Part shown: piece after piece, positions 56,899 through 64,000 of the stretch
Layout of the letters: each line of letters begins with the position of its first letter
Position numbering within the stretch: position 1 is the stretch's first letter
Translations under genes and position numbers: made by a program
Source: Cylindrodendrum hubeiense
Lineage: Eukaryota > Ascomycota > Sordariomycetes > Hypocreales > Nectriaceae
DNA length: 64,000 bases
NCBI GenBank assembly: GCA_014621425.1
Contig: JAANBB010000017.1
Span: 62,001 to 126,000, forward strand
Direction of reading: 5' to 3'
The notes under the pieces: generated by a model
Seen by the model: the letters and a program-made list of their open reading frames with translations, nothing else
What the model was told of the DNA's origin: nothing
Databases searched by the model: none

Positions 56899-58090
56899 TC
56901 AGCCATTCAGACTGCCGTAGATATCGAGCAGCTGTTCGAATACGTAGCCGGGGAGCTTGATGCCGTTCTCGGTGATGAGTTTTGAAATGTAATCAGGGGG
57001 CTGTGATTTTTAGTGAGCTTGTTGCATACAAAAAGGGCTGTAAGAACATACTGTAAAGTCAACGGCATCAAGGGGCTGCTTGCTCTTAGAATCAACGGAG
57101 AAGTCGAGAATATCTTGCTTGAAGCCAATATCTCGCTGGTCCATGACAAACTTGCGGGCGAACTTGTGGGTTTCGACAGCAACATAGAAAGGCACGTGGG
57201 CCTCGTTGGCCAGCTTTGCGATCTGCAGAGTGCCCATTCGGGAGATGATGCCGCCGTTGGAGGTGACAGCCTCGGCGCCAACGATGACCATGTTAACCTG
57301 GCGCAAGAGACCCATGACGTAGGCGACGGAGGCCTCGGCGATCTCAGCAACGGGAATGCCCTTGTCGCGAAGCTCACGGACAACGCGGTCGCTCTCCTCA
57401 ACACGGGTCTCCTCGCGGACGTAAATGACCTTGAACTTTGCGGCGCCAATGTTCTTGACGGCGCGCTCGAGGATGCCGATGACGGAGCGGGAGGCGCCAT
57501 GGGTTAGGATGCACTGGCCCTCCTGGATGAAGCGCCAGCCAGCATCGGCAATTCCATGCCGGGCGGCGTTGGCGCGGGCGGCGAACAGGCGACCGTTGGC
57601 GAGGAGGTGCTGGCGGACGGCGTCGAAACTGCCGTCCTGCTGGCGGAGCGAGGAGACGAGGTACTGGAGGAAGAGGTCGGTACCGGCGGAGAGTGGCACA
57701 GGGTTTGCGACGGAGGCCTTGAGGCGGTCGGACTGGGACTTGACGGTGTCGAGCGTCTCGAATACGGTAGTGGAGGGCGTAGAGCCGAGGAGGGCGATGA
57801 GGGATTCGATGGCGGCGACGGGCTTTGTGAGGTGGGGGTCGTCGGCGAGGAGGCTGCGGTATGTGGCGACGATGCTGATGGGTGTTAGAGAGAGACGCAG
57901 CCAGGCGCATTAGGACGGGATAACGGACTCGAAGTCGGAGGTGGCGGGCTGGGTAGAGGAGGGGGCTTGTTGCTCAGCCGCAGGAGCAGCAACAGCTACA
58001 AGAAACCAGGTCAGTTCGTTCGTTGGGGGTGCGTCCATAGTGGAAGCGAATTGGGGAGGGTTGCTCACGCGTTGGGGAGACAGTGGCCAT
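56899..58090 (-). CDS. GCN3: Translation initiation factor eIF2B subunit alpha
   Basis: Regulatory subunit of the eIF2B guanine-nucleotide exchange factor; it senses phosphorylated eIF2 and so adjusts translation in amino-acid starvation. Four exons on the minus strand, 58090-58069, 57995-57929, 57874-57052 and 57000-56899 (introns 73, 54 and 51 nt), restore one frame of 337 residues. Motifs: DFDIVATYRSLLADDP (spanning intron 2), GASRSVIGILERAV, VIYVREETRVEESDRVVREL, VIVGAEAVTSNGGIISRMGT and the C-terminal PPDYISKLITENG. These mark the Rossmann-like fold shared by eIF2B alpha, beta and delta. The ATG at 58090 gives MATVSPTPVAAPAA as the N-terminus; an ORF reading through intron 1 from 58179 is not favoured. 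Confidence 0.92.
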
Positions 58091-58702
58091 GACTGGTCGT
58101 TGGGAGGGGTGTGGTTCCCGTGGAAGGGCGGTTGTTGGGAAGACTGAGTCGTGGTGTGCGGATTAACGATGATATTCACGGCTTCGGTTTTGGTGGAGGG
58201 GAATTTTTTGACGTCGGTGAGTCAGTACCTCCGTTGACTGCACGCTTTGGCGGGGTCACGCCGTGGGTGGTCGGTTTGAAGCGGGGTCGGAGAGAGCCAG
58301 AGCTGCGGGGGAGGGGAAAGGTCACTAACGGTCCAGGGGGGTTGGCGCTATAATGAAGAGCCGCTCAGTGACAGGCTCTGGGAAGCATAGAGAGCTTACC
58401 ACTATAATTACGACAAATCAAGTACGGGGAATTGGCACCTCAACCCTTCGGGCCACGTCTAATATCATGGGCCACAACCTGAATCAAACATCATATACAT
58501 ATTGGGAATCCTCGTTAAAGAGCAAGCTATATTAGAGGCTAGCCGTCATAACCCCCAGGGCTCTGCATGTTCATCAAGGCTTTTCAGCGCTTCCTTCTCA
58601 ACGGCTGAATTGTATTAGCAACGTGTGCGAATATCCCATCACAAAGACTTCCTGGCGAAAGCGCCGACGCGAACAATCTGAAAATCAGTTGCGCTGCATT
58701 TC
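58091..58702. other. Spacer between GCN3 promoter and TPR gene 3' end
   Basis: 612 bp between a minus-strand start and a minus-strand stop. Nothing recognised beyond GCN3 promoter sequence. Confidence 0.6.
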
Positions 58703-61685
58703 TTACCGGCTCCAGATTAGGATATTGACACCAAGCCCCGTCCCTGTTATAGCAAGTTTGCATGCGCAGGCAAAGCAGCACTGGTGAGTAGGACTATTGC
58801 GGCGTATCACGGCGCTTTGGGCTCGCTCCGAGCACCAGGCTCTTGCAACAGCCTCGTCGCCTTTTCCGAGAGCATTGATAATCATGAGCTCGTTTCTCTT
58901 GGGATACTTTTCTCTCAGATCCGTCACCTTGACAACAGATGACAGGTACCGCTGTGACTGTCTGCTGTGCAGCACATGCTCTCCCACGCAAGGCGGCGCC
59001 GTCACAAACATGGGATCCGAGTATAGGGTGTATTGAACCAGCAGCCCACGCACTTGGAACTCCAGAGTTGCTCGGTATTTGTCTGGCTCGGGTAGGCCCC
59101 CAGTCCCTTGTCCTTGTGTGGGAGTCGTTGTAGCCATCTTCTCTAGTCTGATGCCTCGGAGAACAGAAGCTTGCGCATTTATCGGCGGCGGCGCAAGCGC
59201 ATTTGCAGATGTAAGAACCCACTCGTTGGGGTCCAGGACGGTGGTCAGCAAGTCAGTCTCCGAGCCCTGTACTGTCCACGAATCGTCGAAGCCCAGCTCT
59301 TCGAGGAGGTTCCCGGATGTGTCGACCGGCTTCGCAAAATCTACTGTGCGACTGTATATAGAAACCCATCCGGATATCTGCCCGCCGCCCTTCACAGTTG
59401 GCACTGGTGCTGGGCCAACCCATCCGCAAACCGACTTACAGCCAGGCAACCCGCCAAGCACTCGGCCGAGAATCATTCGCTTCGGCCAATAGCTCTTTGT
59501 GCCGGCAACAATTCCATTCGCGAAGAAGCCCGAGTTTCCAATAGCCCGGATGCTGTTAGAAGCATAGACGAGACAGCACATGATGCGGTGCTGGAAGTAT
59601 TTGCCTGGCAGAACCATGCCGAATATCCAGTCGATAATATAGGGGCTAGTCGCTTTCCTTTGAAGGGTATCCTCATACGCCTTCTCGATGAAGGAGCGGG
59701 CCTCGCCCATGTAGGGCCATGTGAGTTCTTCGCCAAATCTGATTAAGGCTTCCGCCTGGCGTTGGTGGTTCACTGCCGTGAATGTACAATGTGGCGTTGA
59801 TACTAATGCCCCTGGGCTTGATTGGAGTGAAATATTGTCCATGAAACATTCTGCCGCAACAAGCAAAGTTGATATGTAGTCCGTGACTATTCCTTTGTAC
59901 GACACGACGGTTCCTTGAGCTTCCTGGAGGCGAAGTCGTATCAGGAGCTCGGCACCAAGGAGGATCTGGTACAAAAAGTCTCGCCTCATGGTCTCGTCAT
60001 TATTCACAATCAGGAATCGGCCGCAAAAAGTGGCAATATCACGGAAGTCGGGAAATCTCGAGGGACTGTCGTACTTTGCTTTCGACAAGAGTTGGCATAT
60101 GCTGTCAATGCGCGTCTGTTGAGAAGCAGTCACTCCAGAAAATCCGTATTGGAGACGAGAACTGTCCAGAAAGATAAATCAGTTGGAATATCAACCCGAA
60201 GCTACGAGAAATTATACCCACATTGAAGATAGCCCGAGAAAATCAGTCAGTCCCTTGTCATCCTCGAGACTCGGGTTAAAGGCCAATCGCTGTAGACGTT
60301 GTACGATCTTGTCCAGCGAGACGATAGGTAAACCAACGGTTGCTTCCAGCGTAACCGTCAACGCGAGAGTATTTCCCAATTGGTGCGCACGATACTCCTC
60401 CGAGTATCCTGAAACGGTGACAGTTCCAGGCAATTTACCGTCGAAAAAGGGCGAGGATTCGGGGTCCATGTCCAGGAATGTATTTCCAGGAAACTTAGAA
60501 GGCACAATAACCATGGATCCTGCCTTTTCTCAGTGCCCTGATCTCATGATAATATCAGGCGAGAACATCGGGGGTCATACGAACCATGGACAGGGTGTGA
60601 AAATGTTTGGACGTTCAACTCTCTGCTTGTTAGTTCCGCCTGTGTCAATCCTGCATACACAAGTTGCACGGCTTCGATTCTGTTATCAATCATGTACAAC
60701 CTAATTGACAAAGATCCTTTATTTTTGACTGATATATCTTGTTTAAATCGGGCGATCTGCTGCTGAAGGCTTGCCGCCGTAAGAGGCGGTGCTGGACTCG
60801 GGGCGTAGGCCGGTGGAGGGGCCGGGTTGGAATCGCCAAATATGTCTGCCGGGGGGAACGGAGAAGTTGATGCTGGCGAATTGGTTTGAGGACTTAATCG
60901 CGGTTGGCTCTGAGCATTGGGCGTTGTCTGACTCTGACTCTGTCGGAGAGGTGTTGTCTGAGTCGGATGGACAGATGTTGTCTGACTCTGTGGGGGAGGT
61001 GTTGTCGGACTCTGGGGGAGAGGTGTCGTCTGCACTTGGGGCGGGGGTGATACTGTCTGATTCGAGGGGGAGGTTGTCTGAATTTGGGGAGTAAGTACTG
61101 TAATAGGCGGTGTCTGGCTCGGGGGAGCAGGCATCTGGGTTTGAGCTGGATTACTCTGATCTCGACTGATCCTTTCTCGCACCCGTGCCAGCGATTCATG
61201 AGTGCCAAGACGGGCCCTCCCCGTCAAAAGCTGGATCGCAGTCTGAAAAGCCGTCTCAGCCGCCTTGAAGTTTTGAAGCCGCTCTAGAATGTCTCCCTTG
61301 CGGCGATAGGCATCGCCGTTGCTGGGCGCTTGTTGGATCACGACCTCGACATCCTGTAATGCCCGCTCTAGCTGTGGCGGATCACACATCGCCCGGGCCT
61401 CACAAAGGCTCAGTCGGAGCCCTGCATTTCCCGGTTCGATTGCGACAGCTGCCTCGTACATGACCACAGCATCGCCGAACTTTCCTTCTTCTTTCCTTTG
61501 CTGCCCATTCTTACGGAATATCTGTGCTTCGGAGAGGGGAGCTGGTTGGCTGTTCGTGGGGTCGAGTCCGAGAGATCTGATGTCGGTGTAAGCTACAACC
61601 CCGTCTGGCCCCGGAGAAGAACTTACGACAACCGGCCATCCACTTTGGATTTCCTCTTCGAAAACCTCTTGAATAGGTCACGCAT
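58703..61685 (-). CDS. TPR-containing protein of unknown function
   Basis: I do not recognise this protein beyond its N-terminal repeat. Four exons, 61685-61627, 61576-60585, 60519-60222 and 60161-58703 (introns 50, 65 and 60 nt), join in phase to 935 residues. Residues 1-20 are basic (MRDLFKRFSKRKSK). About 45-160 contains tetratricopeptide-like helices (EGKFGDAVVMYEAAVAIEP, then AYRRKGDILERLQNFKAAET). About 165-270 is a Pro/Gln/Thr/Ser low-complexity spacer (repeats of SQTTP and PPPQ). The remaining ~650 residues look folded, with a hydrophobic stretch (PYIIDWIFGMVLPGKYF) and a C-terminal Cys cluster CCFACAC close to the end, GLGVNILIW. No signal peptide. The exon model rests on frame continuity and GT/AG sites; the first intron is the least certain. 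It borders an AT-rich block with a HET relic. Confidence 0.65.
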
Positions 61686-63390
61686 CTTCGTGATGTGAGA
61701 GGATTTGACTGGCAAAAACGGACAGTATAGCACCGTCTGGCCAAGACGCGGTTTAACAAGCCCGGAACGCATGCATCACGCGGTCAGCTGCTAAATCCTT
61801 TGATTTCAGCTACATGGGTTTATTCAACAAGCATCAGCTCCTCGCTGTTTGGCGAGCCATTTATCAAAGCTCTAGTTGGTCTGGAGCCACATGTTGCCGC
61901 ATGATGAGGTGGGGGGATAGCACCACTTCACCAACACGAAGGATACGAGCTGCACCCATACTGATTGGGGGTGGCGCTTCAGACCGTTAGTCCTTGTACG
62001 TAGTACATTACATATCCCATACTGCAGCAGATCGTTTCCGTTTCAGCAGAGCCCTTGTTGAGTGCAGGGTTATATTTTAGCTGCCAGTGTCAGCTGGTAA
62101 GGTCGCTCAGCTTTCTTCGGTTAGCCCCGTGATATCATTTGCCCAAGCCGGAGTCGAGGCACGCGATGTTACATAAATGGATGAATGTAGCTAAGAGGGG
62201 AGGACAGCTCAGGACCAAGGCGTAATCAGTTGCTCCGTAGGCGTAATCTAGTGGGGCAGTCAACCTTGTTCGTTCCCTGACGAGTGCGATAGCTTCAAAA
62301 ATAGTCCAAAAATTACAAGGGAACGATAACTGAATAGCATGCGGACTTACGGGGGTGTACACGTCATAAATAAGATAATAAATAAGGTAATAGATCAACT
62401 TATTTAATATCGCATGATTATACGGCTCTCAGTAGCACCTATTTTAACCGTCGTATATAGGATTGTACTACGTACTTCATCAACTACCCTAACCCTTGAA
62501 AGCGACGCCTCACAAGCAAGTATACATATAAAATCTGCTTGGATTTATTATGTGTTACCTTATTATTACATCTCTCTTTTTGACCGAAAGGACGCGGCTA
62601 AGCTAGCAAGGCGCCTCAGGATGAATACCCATGATATCCTCGCTCCCGAGACCCCCCCACGATGCCGAAGTCGGATTCTTCTATAAGTTTAGATCTCTGT
62701 CCAACTTACTTTGAGTTGTCACTTGTTCCAAGACGCTTTGAAGATAACATTTTCGCTAGGTTTCAGATACATCCAGATCGATTCGCTATGCATCATTCAG
62801 GGGTCGAGTGCAGACTGGCTGCATTGGAAGCCAGAAAATGCACCATGTATACGAAAAAAGCGCCTGCAACTTGGCAGCCACCAGGCTCTACAACGGCCAG
62901 CAACGGTTGCTCCAACGTTGAGCAGTTGTAGTTATTTCCACGCAATGTTTTGCTGAGTCTAGAGTGGTTGCATGTCTGGAATACAACAACATTGTACACA
63001 GGAGCCCATAGGACAGCCTAGTCTTGTCTCGGTTTTGTCTCGGTGTACAGGACTATCTCATCCAGTTGAATCGCATCATGGCGGATCGTGGGGACTTCGT
63101 TTGCTGATCCCGAGTCAAGCCGGCCTAATCGCTGCTGCCTACCCTGGAGCTAGACCCCTGTCTGCCCCGCCTTCCATGTTTCCCTTCTGCCTGCCCCTCC
63201 ATACGTAACGTACCTCCACTCCACCGAGAGCCCACCGGTGAATGCGCCTCCACCACGACATGACATCCAAGATACCTTCATCATCATCACCACCACTGCT
63301 GCCATACGCCTGCATCTTCTCTCTGACACAGCCTCGCTATTAGTCTGAAATTGCCTCTGCCAAACGCCCAATTCTACTCTCTATCCCCCA
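61686..63390. other. AT-rich spacer holding a decayed HET fragment
   Basis: 1.7 kb between divergent genes. From about 62,280 to 62,660 it is visibly AT-rich with stops in all frames, unlike the rest of the window. It holds TACGTAGTA (61997), TACTACGTA (62466) and the HET relic at 62720-62921. The last ~250 bp is CT-rich promoter and leader of the NECAP gene. Confidence 0.65.
62720..62921 (+). pseudogene. Frameshifted relic of a HET (heterokaryon incompatibility) domain
   Basis: One frame from 62720 reads LFQDALKITFSLGFRYI followed by IDSLCIIQ and SADW, the core of the fungal HET domain. A second frame, offset by one base, reads VYEKSACNLAAT and then stops at 62919-62921; this matches the next HET motif (VYxxAxCNIAAT). 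The two motifs are correctly ordered and spaced but not in one frame, and the domain's start and end are missing, so this is a broken fragment about 65 residues long. HET domains are known triggers of programmed cell death in non-self recognition. No function is expected here. Confidence 0.65.
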
Positions 63391-64000
63391 ATGGAGCTCC
63401 TCGACCCCGCCACCGGCCAACCCCTCCCCAACGACGCCATCCAGCGCGTCCTCTTCGTCGCCAACGCCGTCCACGTCTACAACATCCCGCCTCTGGCCAC
63501 CACCAAGGGCCACAACGCCGCCGGCTGGACCGCAGACCCCAAGCGCCACATCTTCACCGCCCGCCTACGCCTCGTTGAGACCGCCTACGAGTCCCCGGAC
63601 GCCGACAGCAAGCTCAAGGTCGACGCCGTCCTCGAGGACTCCTCCACCGGTCAGCTGTTCGCCGCTGCGCCTTACACTGCTCCCGGCGTCGTGGAGTCGG
63701 TTCTGGACAGCAGCCGCTTCTTCGCCCTGACGGTGCGCGATCCCCAGGGCCGCCGTGCCATCCTGGGCATTGGCTTCGAGGAGCGCAGCGAGGCCTTTGA
63801 CCTGTCCATTTCCCTGCAGGAGGCCCGCAAGGCCCTCGGCTGGGAGGGCGAGCAGAGCAAGCCCTCCGCCGCCAAGGAGCAGGAGGAGAAGCGCGACTAC
63901 AGCCTCAAGGAGGGCGAGACCATCACCGTCAGCTTCGGCGGCTCCAAGTTCGGCCGCCGCAAGACCAAGCCCGACTCGTCAAGCTCAAGCTCTGGCTCTG
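63391..64000 (+). CDS. NECAP-type adaptin-ear-binding coat protein (3' partial)
   Basis: The frame from the ATG at 63391 runs off the window after 203 codons. The NECAP PHear domain is visible at residues about 10-165: IQRVLFVANAVHVYNIPP, KGHNAAGWTAD, IFTARLRLVET, SSRFFALTVRD and ILGIGFEERSEAFDLSISLQ. Residues about 165-185 are charged (KEQEEKRDYSLKEGETITV), then basic and Ser-rich. Known role: accessory factor of clathrin-coated vesicles binding AP-2 and AP-1 ear domains in endocytosis. No intron is seen in this part. The C-terminal tail, which often carries WxxF motifs, lies beyond the window. Confidence 0.88.
   Translation, partial: MELLDPATGQPLPNDAIQRVLFVANAVHVYNIPPLATTKGHNAAGWTADPKRHIFTARLRLVETAYESPDADSKLKVDAVLEDSSTGQLFAAAPYTAPGVVESVLDSSRFFALTVRDPQGRRAILGIGFEERSEAFDLSISLQEARKALGWEGEQSKPSAAKEQEEKRDYSLKEGETITVSFGGSKFGRRKTKPDSSSSSSGS

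Noticed and set aside
57398..57913. Long frames on both strands over GCN3 exon 3
   Set aside because: Shadows of a GC-rich coding exon.
1..64000. Secondary-metabolite gene cluster or CRISPR array
   Set aside because: No PKS, NRPS, terpene cyclase or tailoring genes are present beside the transcription factor, and no direct-repeat/spacer arrays are seen; CRISPR is not expected in a fungus.

Overview
The window is a stretch of a filamentous ascomycete (Pezizomycotina) nuclear genome, most likely a Sordariomycete and possibly Hypocreales. The evidence is many short spliceosomal introns (about 48-125 nt, GTNNGT donors, CTAAC-type branch sites), intergenic regions of up to 6 kb, and gene families such as MSB2 mucin, DUF3433 membrane protein, fused EGT1 and HET-domain debris. 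There are no operons. I reconstructed 16 protein-coding genes and one decayed fragment by following reading frame across splice sites. Three isolated N bases and two single-base frame breaks suggest draft-quality sequence.

Layout. 0-9 kb: the 3' part of a signalling mucin (MSB2), a repeat-rich 3.4-kb spacer, then a DUF3433 multi-pass membrane protein. 9.7-15 kb: histidinol-phosphatase (HIS2 type) with a consensus CPC1/GCN4 box, convergent with a HOS3-type histone deacetylase. 17-25 kb: a Cys-rich GPI-type surface protein, a queuine tRNA-ribosyltransferase divergent from mitochondrial ribosomal protein MRP51, ribosomal protein eS17, and an RTR1/RPAP2 CTD phosphatase. 25.7-29.4 kb: an SH3/proline-rich BBC1-type actin-patch protein with a homopolymer frame break. 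29.4-35.9 kb: a long spacer without recognisable genes. 35.9-43.1 kb: a conserved fungal protein of unknown function, gamma-tubulin complex component 4, and a senescence/spartin-domain protein. 43.1-50.2 kb: another long spacer, then a Zn2Cys6 transcription factor. 52.9-58.1 kb: the ten-exon ergothioneine gene EGT1 and eIF2B-alpha (GCN3). 58.7-64 kb: an unrecognised TPR protein, an AT-rich block with a frameshifted HET-domain relic, and the 5' part of a NECAP endocytic adaptor gene cut by the window end.

The genes are mostly housekeeping and do not form one pathway. Two weak themes recur: cross-pathway amino-acid control (HIS2 with its CPC1 box; GCN3, which controls translation of the GCN4/CPC1 factor), and endocytosis/actin (BBC1, NECAP). 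I see no biosynthetic cluster, intact transposon, CRISPR array, tRNA or rRNA. The less ordinary items are the unrecognised TPR gene beside the HET relic, families of short palindromic motifs confined mainly to spacers, and the EGT1 micro-exons.
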